Numbered from the stretch's first letter, positions 29,658-40,460 are shown. The stretch is DNA of 64,000 bases from Luzula sylvatica (GCA_946800325.1 OX326958.1:32595314-32659313), one strand, 5' to 3'. The notes: generated from the letters alone by a model not told the origin. Numbers and translations are program-made.

Positions 29658-31540
29658 AAACACCCCTTTTATGAATTTGTGATTTAATTACACTCACTTA
29701 ATTGAGTTACTTCAACAAGTAATATCATCTTTGGGGGTACAACTTAAATATCCTTATCAAAGACCATCAAATACTAAAGAGTTTTATGGGTGCAACTTGG
29801 GTTTCTTTATAAAAATATGTCAATTAAAATTCAGGAAACAAAAACTCTGGACTCGGAATCCTCTGCGTCCCGTAAATCCGAAAACAAAGTACCACAGAGT
29901 TTGAATTCCCAACTCTCGAAAATTTAAGATCTAGATTCCTAGAATCAAACTCCCAGATATGTGAATCAAGAATCAAGTTCCTATGATTTTATTTGCTAGT
30001 TTCACAGAGATCAAGGAAGTCAGATCCCGTCTCTCCCGTGAGAATACGCTGTATAAAAATAACTTGATTTGAAACGCAAAAACGAGTGAAAAATGGCTTG
30101 TCTAACTACGAATTGAGATGGTAGAAGCAAGTTTGCATTAATGGGAAAGAGTTTGATCAATTATTGAACCAAACTCCCTCGTAACCTCGACCAGAAACGA
30201 ATACAAACCAACAAAAATAAGAATCGAAAACTCAACACAGTTTGTAACGAAAATTTATATTCAAGAATTCGATTACAATCACTTATAAGCAACGACGGCT
30301 CTCACAACTCGTAATAAACCACGAATCAACAAGAACAATCAACGTGTAATATCAGACCTTAACTAGGTCCGACGATCAAGAAGAGTGAAGCGGAATTGAG
30401 TTATCTGGGGCCTTTGTGGATGATTCAAGAGTGGATTTAGAGCTATTTGAGAATGAAAATGACGAGACCGAGTTTGATCGTTAATGGTGGTTACTAAATT
30501 CGAAATCTGGAACAGAGATGGGATGAGCTAAGAGGTAATGGAGGGTTGGCGAGGGTGAAGGATGACAGAGAGACAGAGGAGGAGCCGTGAGGCCCCAGAA
30601 TTGGGCGGGAGAATGCCTTCGAACAGTGGAGCTCTCGGGGTTATTATATAGTCCTCGGATTACTGGATTGTCCAGTAATTTGCATGAATTGGAGAGGTGG
30701 GAGGCTCGTGGTGGACCCACGATGGTTAGAGAGCAGAGAACGCGGGAACAGAGCTTGTCAGAGAGTCGTTCGTTGAGCTCCCCCTCAGCTCAGCAATGGC
30801 GAGGGGTTTTATCGTGTTGGAGAAGGAGAGGGGGTCGTCTCCAGTCCATTGTACGCAAATAATTTCAGGGCACAAAATATTTGTTATTTGCTGAAGAATT
30901 TAATAAACGGACCGTCCAGTTTATTAGAAATGGAGATGGTTTTTAGACCGATAAGTCATTATCTGATTGACTGGTTTCTCTTAATCCTGATTGGATCCAA
31001 GAATTTGGGTTCGATGATCTTCCGTGGACATTACTCTGTAGTCTGTAGTCTTCGTGCAACGAAGAGGATCTAGAGAGGGTACAGTGCTTCAACGTGGGTC
31101 ACACGGTCCATTCGTCACAAAGATCACTTGCAAAATAAGAGGTTTTGTCTGCAATTATGCGTGTAGTAAGTCAACGCCGACCCTATGTGGTCTTTCGTGT
31201 GGTGAGATGCTGACCAGGGTCGACAGGATCTGGTGAGGGATTCTCGGTGTAGCCTTTGGTGCAGTGGGTTGGTTTTGAATTTCTTTTTGACTCGTTTTAC
31301 AAAAACTCTCGTAACTTCTCCGTCTTTACACCAAATGACATGATCTGAATATCAAAATTTCTGGTTTCGACCAGACGAACACAACCATGACAATAGATTT
31401 GTGAAATTTGGCCTTAATATCCTGAAATCAACACAAAACTCTTGTTAAAGTATTTTAATCAACAAATATTCTTCTTTTGTATAAAGTAAGAAGAATTGGA
31501 AGAAATCTGTGCTTCCACGTCATCAGGGGCCTCTTTGTAA
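29658..31540 (-). mobile_element. LTR-retrotransposon-like repeat remnant, copy 1
   Basis: Non-coding repeat shared with 54677-56570. In copy 2 the related sequence continues leftward to about 53870, through GGGTATCGTTCACAAGAG and many AATTATAAACCAATT words, which resembles plant Ty3/gypsy-type LTR sequence. Here the left part is cut off by the satellite. On the minus strand a TATA-like TATATAA lies at about 30644-30650, upstream of CCCCGAGAGCTCC, a possible LTR promoter. I found no gag-pol coding sequence, no primer-binding site and no confirmed TG/CA ends, so the LTR reading is an inference. Short ORFs of 60-91 residues inside it show no domain. Confidence 0.4.
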
Positions 31541-32345
31541 AAAAAAAAATTAGTTTATAATTTGGTCTTTTTTTATTTACATTTTGATCCTTTTTAGTTG
31601 AAAAAATACATTTTGGTCCTTTAAAAAATTATATTTTGGTCCTTTTTATTTACATTTTGGTCATTTCAAGTTTAAAAACTTACATTTTGGTCCAGAGGCC
31701 TCTTTGTAAAAAAAAATAATATTTACATTTTGGTCCTTTTAAGTTTAAATACTTACATTTTGGTCCTTTATATTTACATCTTGATCCTCTTTTAACATGT
31801 CGATCCTTTTTTACATTTTTGAATTTACATTATAGTCCTTTTTATTTATATTTTGGTCCTTTTCAGTTTTAGTTCACACTTTGGTAATTTTTATTAACAT
31901 TTTGGTCCTTTTTAATTTAAATTTCGGTCCTTTTTTACATTCCTCCACGCCACCAGGGGCCTTTGTGTAAAAAAATATTTTTAATTTACATTTTAGCCCT
32001 TTTATATAAGTTAAACAAAATTCTTGCAATTATAAGCCTCCACGTCATCAAGAATTTTTGTGTAAAAAAATATTTTTTATTTACATTTTTATATTTTTAA
32101 TTTATATTTTGGTCCTTTTAGTTTTAATTTACATTTTAGTCTTTTTTATTTACATTTTGGTCCTTCTTTATTTATATTTCGGTCCTTTTTTTACATTTAT
32201 TAATTTATATTTTGGTCCTTTTTATATACATTTTGGTCCTTTTTAGTTTTAATTTATATTTTAGTCCTTTTTTATTTACATTTTGGTCCTTTTTATTTAC
32301 ATTTCGGTACTTTTTTACGTTTTTGTTCTTTTTTACATTTGGTCT
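31540..32345. repeat. Degenerate minisatellite of TTTACATTTTGGTCC units
   Basis: A roughly 20-bp T-rich unit of the type TTTACATTTTGGTCCTTTT is repeated with many variants. It is interrupted by recurring CACGTCATCAGGGGCC and GGCCTCTTTGTAAAAA words near 31515, 31690, 31942 and 32036. Only the first 140 bp or so are present in copy 2 (56565-56705). The 62-residue plus-strand ORF at 32058-32246 is a translation of this repeat and not a gene. Confidence 0.85.
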
Positions 32346-32539
32346 TTTTTCCTATTTTACATACATATTAAAATTTGCGAACATGTGCTGATTATATTAA
32401 TCGATTTTAGAAGCACCTGAACAAATGCTTTTTTAGATAAATTATATTAGGAAATAATATTCGTAATAGACTTATTTCACGAACCTTATGTATCTATTGA
32501 TATCATGATATTTGCAAATATGTCATGATTAAATTAATT

Positions 32540-32637
32540 TAGGTTAAACACATGTGCGTTAATTCGTACACGCGTTAATTCTATTTAAATAATTATATAA
32601 AAAACATCCCGCGCAATTGCGCGGGGATAAAGCTAGT
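32540..32637 (+). mobile_element. Helitron-like 3' terminus
   Basis: A GC-rich palindrome, CCCGCGCAATTGCGCGGG, at about 32608-32626 is followed seven bases later by CTAGT (32633-32637) and then T. A hairpin shortly before a CTRRT end with insertion next to T is the known Helitron 3' signature. The 5' TC end is not located and no Rep/helicase coding sequence is visible, so this would be a non-autonomous or fragmentary element. The start given is only an approximate left limit for the terminal region. Confidence 0.55.
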
Positions 32638-32639
32638 TT

Positions 32640-32960
32640 AATATGAAGTTTATAAAGTGATTTTATGTTGATCTACCACTTAATTTTCTTGTTTATTTAT
32701 TAAAATATATGATAAAATATGCTTATAACAATTACTAACACGTATTCCTCTATGTTTTTCAACAATTTTTAATAAATACTGTTTCCATTTAATCTCAATT
32801 TGATTTGTTACCTTTTTTTCCCCCCTCATATTTATTTCCATCTCACCTTCTCTCCCCTCTCCCTCTCCATTCTCCACCCGTCTCTCTCTCCTCCTCTCCG
32901 ACCAACTCTTTTCCTTCGTGTTGATCATGGTTGGTTAGTATTAGATTATGTAATTTAGTG
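32640..32960. other. Intergenic AT-rich sequence with pyrimidine tract
   Basis: No gene seen. A C/T-rich tract at about 32819-32912 (CTCTCCCCTCTCCCTCTCC and similar) gives a long low-complexity open frame on the minus strand that I do not regard as coding. Confidence 0.6.
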
Positions 32961-32963
32961 TTG

Positions 32964-33192
32964 GAAAATTTTATGATAGGCTCATTTTCTTATGATAGAT
33001 CTCCATTTTAAAAAAAAAATTAAAAATATTTTATATATATCAATTAATTGTACAATTTTTTTATTTTCCATTGTATTAAATAATAAATATATATTTGAAT
33101 CATACATTTTTTTTTATTAATTGATAAATATTGAAAATATTTTTTTGAAAATAGATCTATCATAAGAAAATGAGTCTATCATAACATTTTTC
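32964..33192. mobile_element. MITE-like element with inverted repeats of about 45 bp
   Basis: The left end GGAAAATTTTATGATAGG, followed by CTCATTTTCTTATGATAG, matches the reverse complement of the right end, where CTATCATAAGAAAATGAG is followed by TCTATCATAACATTTTTC. The interior is about 140 bp and very AT-rich. No coding capacity. The target-site duplication is unclear, so the superfamily is not assigned. Confidence 0.65.
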
Positions 33193-33597
33193 TTTGATGT
33201 TCTCATTAAAACTTAAAAGTGTTATGAAAATATTCATAAAAAGTGACTTTTCAAAATAGTATACTATGTAGTTTCACATATATTTGGACGACATAATCGA
33301 AATATAGTTACATCATATAGTAGTTTGATCTTGGTACATCATCCCCACGCTATTTAAAATCATGAAAACATTAATAATATGAACACGCCAATCTATACTA
33401 TTCACGTGAAATTAAATACTGAGCGTAATTCGAAATTAAAGAGGTATATGTTCTCTTTTTATTTTATTATTCTTGTTTAGTAGTTCACTTGTGTAAATTA
33501 TTTTAAGAGATGTCTCCAATTTTTATATATGTTAAAAAAATTTATAAACACCTAGAATTGCATCTAGCGGCATAAACTATAAAGAATAACCAACAAT

Positions 33598-33600
<3 letters not shown>
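33193..33600. other. Intergenic, nothing recognised
   Basis: AT-rich unique-looking sequence without ORFs, terminal repeats or RNA-like structure that I can identify. Confidence 0.5.

Positions 33601-33640
<40 letters not shown>
33601..33640. repeat. (GA)20 microsatellite followed by T12
   Basis: Uninterrupted GA dinucleotides from 33601 to 33640, then a T run to 33652. A short palindrome, AAGCGCGATGCGCGCTT (33664-33680), lies just downstream and could be a degenerate minus-strand Helitron hairpin, but no CTRRT end follows it. Confidence 0.95.
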
Positions 33641-33646
<6 letters not shown>

Positions 33647-33680
33647 TTTTTTAAGAAATAGACAAGCGCGATGCGCGCTT

Positions 33681-36189
33681 GATCCAACCTACTTTTTATT
33701 AATAAAAAACGTGTCCAATACAATTAAAAATAAAAATAAAAGAAAGAAACCCCCTAATTACACTGGTGATAAGATAACTAAACTCTTTTTGTTTTTTGCT
33801 AGCCACCTATCTTACATGTTACTAATTTTTGGGGTATGATTCAATAAGTTTCAACAATAAGTTTTTTGTAGTATGTTTCAACAATAAGTTTCCCATTGCC
33901 CCGCAAGATCCACTATTGATTGCGCCAATGAGAAAGAGAGATTAATTAGGCGAGAGAAAATTGAATTAGTAATTCTTAGAAGGTGGAAGAGTGTGAGTTA
34001 TTAGTGGGACCATTAAACTAGTTTTATGTTTTTTTTAGGATGTATAGTAAAAAAAATTATGCTAAATAATTTAATCATGACCATTGAATCAATATCGATA
34101 GATTTTTTTAATCTCGATCATCCAATCACGAAAAATGAAAAAATTGTATGATAAGGAAAAATGGATGTATGATAAAACTTCCCAAGATATATATAGTTAT
34201 CAATGAGAAAAACAGACCCCTATTATTAGCAATAAAAAGGACATATTTATTTTAGGATGACGTTCTTTCAATAACTAACTAATTAAGAACAATTATAATT
34301 TTGTTTTATGAAATGATCATTAATGTCCATATTAATGATGTTTGGTATTTTTTATGTTTATCTATTAGTTTATCCCTTTCTATAAATCATGCAAATAAAA
34401 AATTTCATATACAAAAAATATTATTGTCCTTAATTTTTTCATCGTAAAAATCAACTAAATGGTAACATGTCATATATATAAATATAAAGATTAATATATA
34501 TTGGTTAGATTTAGTTTTTCATGATATTAGGAGAAATATTTTTGTATGATTCATGAAAGATAGAAATAATAATAATAGGGATATGTAATAAATATCAATC
34601 ACCATAAATATGAGTATAATGATTATTTAATTAAAAAAACAACATGACAAGCTGCTGGAAAAAGAAAAAGAGAGAACAATTAAAAGTTTAAAAGTAGTAT
34701 ATAAGAAAGGGAATGTAAAATACATACATCAAGAAATAGAAAAAAAACAAATTTGAGGGGATTAGACAAAAAACAATTATTACCAATATGACTAGTAATA
34801 TTTAATATTTTTGTAAAAGTATTGACAAGTCTCTTTACATGATAATGTTTTTTTTTCTCATCTCAGTTTTGTTTTGAGATTTTTCATTTTTTTGTAAGCT
34901 AAGCACCAACAATATAACTCTTAAGTATTAAAAAAAATAATAGCACGCACCATTAGTTTAGCATTACCATTGCAACTAAACTCTTTCTTTAAATCTCTCA
35001 AGATTTTGTTTGTGTTCCAAATTGGATTTTAATCTTTCCAGTTTCCACACTTGTTAACATTTTCCTCTTGTTACGTGTTTTGTCGTACTATTTTCTTTAT
35101 CGAACCCATCAACCAAGGGATATGTTGAACAATGAAGAGGAATTGTGAAAATGATTAATTTTAATTGGCTATTGAGATTAGAATTACGTAATTGAGGTCT
35201 ATTAATTTTCATAAGAGATCTACGTATCAATTCTTCTTGGAATTTCGATTGCAATATCGGAGTCGGTCGTGGAAATATGAGAGCTTTTATGGCGAGCCGT
35301 CCATTTTGGATAAGTTTGATTTGATGGATTTTGATTATCCATGTATTGCATTTTCATGTATTTCACAATCCAGATGAGTTGTTTAATAATTGGATTTTAA
35401 AATCATGGACACACAATCCATTGTTTGAATCTTGTTTAAAAATTCATGATTTTCATTTTTTATTATAATTAGTTATGAAATAAATTTAATTAATAAATTA
35501 AATATCTCACGGATACAAACATAAATAAAATATTATTGATTAAAGTTATGGAATTAGTAATTTCACAATTTGTATGGATGTTCAAATTATTAGATGATGG
35601 AAAATTTAATTCTTTGTTTGGCTGGTCACAAAAATAGGGAATTTTGTTATTAAAAATGTAGAAAAATATTTCATTAAAATTGATTATAAAATAATATTTT
35701 ATTCTATTCATGTAATATTATTATTTCAATTATATATAATATAATATTAATTATATAGATATAATATTATATTATATGAATTTAACATAATTATAGTATT
35801 GTTATATTATAATTATTGTCTATTATTATATAAAATATATATTATTATATCCATATAATTAATATAATATAGTATTTAGTGTTATATTATATGATTATAT
35901 GATTATATTAATTCGGTAGACTGGGTTAGAGTTTAGACCACAAATACATGGTTGTCCTCTGGCTCGTAACCTACTTCAGTCACCGCCTCTTTTGGCATGT
36001 TTGTTTTGCAGTAACTCAGTCAGATTGTAAGTCGAACTATTGTATTAATCTATTTTTTGTTGTTTGGTTTGATGTAATTTGCCAAACTACTGCAAATCGA
36101 CTTACATTGTCTCTCTTTTTTCCTGCAACTCAACATCCCCTCAAATTTACATGAAGTGGAGATACATCACAACATAACCTTTCCTTAAA
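33681..36189. other. AT-rich intergenic region, no gene seen
   Basis: Small ORFs (61-73 residues near 35054-35711, 68 residues at 35948-36154) show no domain-like composition. Between about 35708 and 35910 the sequence is almost pure AT with repeated ATATTAT/ATAATAT words, probably a foldback or simple-sequence expansion. The word TGGCATGTTTGTTTTGC near 35993 resembles the ends of plant MITEs, but a partner end is not secure. Confidence 0.5.
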
Positions 36190-36770
36190 TAGGGATTATA
36201 TTTTCATTATGTTAATTTAAAAAATTAATCAAGCACAATAATCTGAATAAATAAATAAACACTGTCCACAATAATCTAAATAAATAAATAAACACAAATC
36301 TGCGTCAAAAAATTATTACATTTAAATATAAGTATAAATTATATTTTCATTGTGTTAATATAAGAATATAATTAATCACCATAATCTCAAAATAACTAAA
36401 ATTATTTTAAATATTGATTTTATATATTATTTTAAAATATTTCTAATTATTTTGTCATTTTCTTAATATTTATAAATATGAATTATATTTTAAATATTTG
36501 CGTTTTCTAATAATTAGTAATGAACTGTAACGCTAGACTCATTACCAATTCAAAGAAACACGGAAATATTTTAAAATATAATTAATATTTGCAAAAATTA
36601 TAAATATTGAGAAATATTATAAATTATTTTAAAACATTACTAGTATTTCAGAATATTAAAACATAATGTATACAAAATTAATTTTATATATTTCATTTAA
36701 ATTATTGTGTTTGATTAATTTTTTAGTTATCAAATGAAAATATGATCCATACTTATACTTGAACATAATA
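36190..36770. repeat. AT-rich inverted repeat (foldback element)
   Basis: The left arm, about 36190-36250 (GATTATATTTTCATTATG then AAAAAATTAATCAAGCACAA), matches the reverse complement of the right arm, about 36690-36755 (TTGTGTTTGATTAATTTTTT then CAAATGAAAATATGATCC). A 27-bp word containing ATAAATAAATAAACAC is directly repeated at about 36236 and 36270. No coding sequence. Confidence 0.55.
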
Positions 36771-37292
36771 ATTTTTATGTCAAAATTATTTTCTTTGAAA
36801 AATATGATTATTCTCGATATAAAATACTTATAATTTTAATTTATTAAGATCTGATAAAAAAAATTACGATTTTTATTTTGATGTTTTTTTTCCAAATAAT
36901 ATAGATTTTAGATATACATATACATGGATGCAATATGGGTATATATATGGATGCAATATGGGTTAATATATCAAGGAAAAAATCAATTTCTACATGTCTG
37001 AGGGCCATATCTCAAATTTTCAAACTTTTTGGTCTATTGTAGTAAATCTGAAACATATTGTGTCTTCTTATAAAATTTTGCCCAAATTTATTTACAAATT
37101 TTAGTAGATATATAAATTTTGAAATTTATAATTCAATTACATCAACCCAAACATAAAAACTATAAATCCAGTAGTTTCACTTTCGTGAATCCAAACATTT
37201 AAATTTGAAGTGCATTTCCGGGAAGTCGACTTGCGGAAAGTTAATTTACTTCAGGTAATTTCTAACACGGTCACCCAAACATGCCCTTAGAT
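36771..37292. other. Intergenic; MITE-like right end near 37140-37289
   Basis: The sequence ends in CACCCAAACATGCCC then TTAG. This resembles the GGGCATGTTTGG-type inverted termini of plant MITEs read in reverse. I could not pair it with a convincing left end, so this is a suggestion only. Confidence 0.3.
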
Positions 37293-37485
37293 AATTGGCA
37301 CTCTAGCGCTAGCCACTTTTATTGATTTACCTCCCCTTTCTTGAGGGAAGTTCCTAATGCTAACACTAATCACTTTCACTTGTACTCGTTTCATTTCCTG
37401 TGGTAAACGAATGGTAAACGAAACCGTACCTTTATTATTTATTTATTTTTTAACCGTTTTAATCTGACTATTGGCTTGATCCTTA

Positions 37486-37625
37486 ACAAGAAGTGGTTAT
37501 TGTCACTTTCATTTGTACGAATTGAAAACGAATGGTAAACGAATTACAAGAAGTGGTTATTGTCACTTTCATTTGTACGAATTGAAAACGAATGGTAAAC
37601 GAATTACAAGAAGTGGTTATTGTCA
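37486..37625. repeat. 60-bp tandem repeat, 2.3 copies (copy 1)
   Basis: The unit beginning ACAAGAAGTGGTTATTGTC and ending AATGGTAAACGAATT occurs at 37486-37545 and 37546-37605 without visible difference, then 20 bp more. The same array is at 56899-57038 in copy 2, so it predates the segmental duplication. Confidence 0.95.
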
Positions 37626-38130
37626 AGTAAGGCTTAATTGCCTGATAAATCTTCAATTGGGGCTGATGTGTGTTTAGTTAGAGGTAACAGGGGCGTAGTT
37701 AGATATAATTATGGGTTTTCTTCATTTTCTTTTCTTTTGTTCAAGACACTAACTTTACTTGTGACTTTTCCTTAGATCGAAAATGATGCTTGAAGATTCT
37801 ATCAAGAATCATTATTTAAAAAAATAATGCTCCAATTTGAATCTGTAGTTTTCGAATTATTTTTTTAACAGTTTTTTGTAGTATTCACTGTACAATTTGG
37901 TATATTGTACGGATAATATGGCTGGATCTGATGTCATGTAGACTATTTGGCAATTTGTGTGGAGATGTGTAGCCTATTTAACCTATTTGGCAATTTGTGC
38001 GGAGAGCATATTTAGCCAAATTATGTAGTTATATTAGCGTTGTTGGTAATAGATCAAAATTCATTATTAATGCATACTTTTTTCTCACTGTTTTATTACT
38101 AATCCAATTTGCAGATCTTTTTTTTTCCAG

Positions 38131-38250
38131 GAAGTAACGAAGTACTGGTGTTTCGATTTGATACAGAGAATAGGTGTATCGTTGAAAGGCATTTTTGCGG
38201 GACAACCCGAGAAAATGTTGGAATTGCGACAAATTGAACTAGTTGCTTAG
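38131..38250 (+). other. Exon-like open segment ending in a stop (copy 1)
   Basis: A polypyrimidine tract and CAG precede a 120-bp frame that reads EVTKYWCFDLIQ, continues with QPEKMLELRQ and IELVA, then TAG. The frame is open from the putative acceptor to the stop. Copy 2 has the same segment with a 3-bp in-frame deletion of one valine codon. I find no upstream exon with confidence and do not recognise the peptide. A 67-codon minus-strand frame overlaps it (38029-38232). It could be the terminal exon of an unknown gene, or chance. Confidence 0.25.
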
Positions 38251-38574
38251 CGAAATATAATTGCTTTGAATGTGATTAATCAACTCGGAGCGGGACATTC
38301 GTCTCAAATATATATATTTTTGTTGTTTTGATGGTCAAATGCATGTAATTTTAAGTGAGATATCCTTTTTTGTAATCAAATTGTGTATGTATGATTTGCA
38401 TAATTTTGAGGTGTGTGTTGTTATTTTTCCCAGTTCAATTATATTACGAATTGAGTTAAAGAAATGAACTTGAATTATACACCAAAACGAGAAATATAAT
38501 TAAAAACACATTCAGATATCAAATATTATTCACATCACAATTAAACATTCAATATTGTTCATAATAATTCAATA

Positions 38575-39312
38575 TTTCCCGAAAGGGGCCGGACCCCTTC
38601 CCATCGAGGCAGGCCCGACCCCCCTTCGGGCCGGATCCCCCTCTCCCCCGGACCCCCCTCTCCCCCGGATGCGGGCCGGACCCCCTCCTCCCCCCCCCCC
38701 TCGAGACCCGGCCCCCTTTCGGGCCAGACCCTCTCCCCCCCGACTCGGCCCCTTTCGGGCCGGACCCCCCCCGGAGACCCCCTTTCGGGCCAGACCTCCT
38801 CCCCTCGAGGCCCGGCTCCCTTTTGGGCCGGACCCCCCAGGCCCGTCCCCTTTTCGGGCCGGACCCCCCCCCCCCCGAGGCCCGGCCCCCTTTCGGGACG
38901 GACCTCCCCCCCCCACGAGGCTCGGCCCCCTTTCGGGCCGGACCCCCCCCCCCCCGAGGCCCGGCCCCCTTTCGGGACGGACCTCCCCCCCCCCCCCACG
39001 AGGCTCGGCCCCCTTTTGGGCCGGACCCCCCCCCCCCCGAGGCCCGGCCCCCTTTCGGGCCGGACCCCCCCAGGCCCGGCCCCCTTTCGGGCCGGACCAC
39101 CCCCCCAGGCCCGGCCCCCCTTCGGGCCGGACCCCCCCCCCCCCCGGTCCGGCCCCCTTTCGGGCCGGACCCCCTCCGAGGCCCGATCCCCTTTTGGGCC
39201 GGACCCCCCTCGAGGACCGGCCCCTTTTGGGCCGGAACCCATCCTCGAGGCCCAACCCCAATTTCGGGCCGGACCGTCCTCGAGGCCCAACCGCAATTTC
39301 GGGCCGGACCCA
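38575..39312. repeat. GC-rich hairpin minisatellite (copy 1)
   Basis: About 17 degenerate units of roughly 35-45 bp. The core, CCGGCCCCCTTTCGGGCCGG, is a 7-bp perfect stem (CCGGCCC/GGGCCGG) around a CCTTTC loop. Units are joined by C tracts of variable length with CGAGG. Toward both ends the units decay (TTTTGGGCC, CAATTTCGGGCC). The strand asymmetry makes the minus strand rich in G runs. Long overlapping open frames on both strands (up to about 300 codons of Pro/Arg/Gly repeats) result from base composition and are not credible genes. Confidence 0.95.
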
Positions 39313-39466
39313 TATGTACCTGCAAATACAAGAAAAACATGCAACACATATAAATTACATATGTACACCTACACTTACACCACACACACTAACACAGCTA
39401 CACCATACATACTTAACACAGCTACACCATACACAATATAACACACATACACAAATTAATTAATTA
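39313..39466. repeat. CA-rich stretch with a 24-bp repeat
   Basis: ACACAGCTACACCATAC occurs twice, 24 bp apart (about 39392 and 39416), inside CA-rich DNA between the hairpin array and the exon-like segment on the minus strand. Identical in copy 2. Confidence 0.6.
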
Positions 39467-39591
39467 TCAGTAGTTGGCATCTGTAGCAACTAGCAAGAGA
39501 TCTTCGGTTTGTTTTTCATCCCCAAAATCAGTAGTTGGCGTTCTCCATTTAACTATTTGTTGGATTATTGCATGGAGTCCTAAATACATAC
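39467..39591 (-). other. Exon-like segment with stop, candidate last exon of the minus-strand gene (copy 1)
   Basis: On the minus strand a TTGATGTACAG acceptor-like site is followed by an open frame MYLGLHAIIQ, then KWRTPTTDFGDEKQ, then LLLVATDANY and TGA (ATG at 39589-39587, stop at 39469-39467). The composition looks protein-like and the segment lies downstream of a promoter-like region and a splice-donor-like site (40162). Phase does not match the donor in the frame that stays open, so either another exon is involved or the gene is broken. Copy 2 (58858-58982) looks identical. Product unknown. Confidence 0.3.
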
Positions 39592-40161
39592 CTGTACATC
39601 AAATGTGGAAATAAATTAACCCACTGAAAAGCCACAACTAAAAAAGATATTGATCATTAAAAAGCAATAATGGTAAAGCATAGTATTTAAGTCATAACAT
39701 AAAATTTGTTTTTTCTTTCAATGAAACAGAAAGTTAAAGGTGTTTTTTTTTTTCAAATATCAAGAATTTTTTTGGGTGTTATTCATAATTCAGGCAGGGG
39801 CTTTTTGAGCTAAATACACAAAATTAACATAGATAATAGGGTCGTTATCATGCTTCATAACATACAAATGTTGTTTTTTTAGCTAAAAACTACAAACATT
39901 ACTCGTAAAAACACAAAATTAGGATAGATTGGGTAATTAGCATGAACCCCTGGATTATGTTTAAATTGCAAAATATCCCCACATAAAACAACAAGATACA
40001 AACATCAACTCCTAAAAAAGAACAAGATACAAGCAGAAGAGACAAGAAGGAAGAACAAATAATATTATTGTTTATGCCTAGGGAAAAGAGAAAAGAGAGA
40101 GAGAGAGAGAGAGAGAACAAAGAACAGTGATATCCTCTCTTTTCAAAATTTCAGACTTTAC
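39592..40161 (-). other. Candidate intron of the minus-strand gene
   Basis: AT-rich, T-rich on the minus strand, bounded by GTAAAG (40161-40156) and an AG at 39592-39593. It contains a GA microsatellite at about 40095-40116. A 73-codon frame at 39899-40120 is low-complexity Ser/Leu and is not counted as a gene. Confidence 0.3.
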
Positions 40162-40394
40162 CTGTTTGTGCTTTGCTCGTCAGTCTCGGCATTTTCTAAT
40201 TTGCTCGTCATCATCATCCTTCGTTGAATCCATGAAGGTGTAACTCCATTATCGGACCTGCTCGTTATCACCATCCTTCGTTGATGGAGAATCCATCGAG
40301 GGGTAACTCCATTATCGGACCACAATTACAAATTACGGCGAGAGAGAGGAAGAAGCTGCTTGATTAGATCTCTTTCGCTTTTGATTGAATCCAT
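40162..40394 (-). pseudogene. Candidate first exon of the minus-strand gene with an in-frame stop (copy 1)
   Basis: ATG at 40394-40392 opens MDSIKSERDLIKQLLPLSRR, then a TAA at 40328-40326. The same frame then stays open through two related segments, each starting SDNGVTP and each carrying QRRM, followed by KLENAETDEQSTN, up to an AG|GTAAAG donor at 40162. The duplicated 57-63-bp segment lies at about 40193-40322. Upstream are a CT/GA-rich leader with a microsatellite and a TATA-like element, the usual layout of a plant promoter and 5' UTR. The in-frame stop suggests either a pseudogene or a leader exon with a small upstream frame. Product unrecognised; copy 2 (59553-59785) looks the same. 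Confidence 0.3.
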
Positions 40395-40399
40395 CTCGT

Positions 40400-40429
40400 T
40401 GTCGTCAAGACTCTCTCTCTGTTTCTGAG

Positions 40430-40460
<31 letters not shown>

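Larger units (their letters stand above)
31686..37292. other. 5.6-kb segment present only in duplication copy 1
   Basis: Copy 2 reads AAAAACTTACAT and then directly AATTGGCACTC at 56705/56706. In copy 1 these words are separated by 31686-37292. The only overlap at the breakpoints is AT (2 bp). No terminal repeats or target duplication frame the segment, so a deletion in copy 2 by end joining is more likely than an insertion in copy 1. The segment contains a Helitron-like end, a MITE, a GA microsatellite, an inverted repeat and no recognisable gene. Confidence 0.85.

Noticed and set aside
30481..31236. Frames of 60-91 codons in the LTR-like repeat, also at 55500-56256
   Set aside because: No retroviral or other domain, overlapping on both strands, and one is shortened in copy 2.
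32680..32928. 82-codon minus-strand frame rich in Arg/Glu/Gly
   Set aside because: The first half is a translation of the C/T-rich tract and no family resemblance was found.
33664..33680. Palindrome AAGCGCGATGCGCGCTT as a second Helitron end
   Set aside because: The expected CTRRT end does not follow the hairpin on the minus strand (CTATT is found), so it is noted but not called.
38549..39463. Pro/Arg- and Gly/Arg-rich frames of 141-302 codons on both strands, with counterparts at 57960-58854
   Set aside because: All frames of the GC-rich hairpin array stay open because the repeat lacks AT-rich stop codons. Sequence and length differ between near-identical duplication copies.
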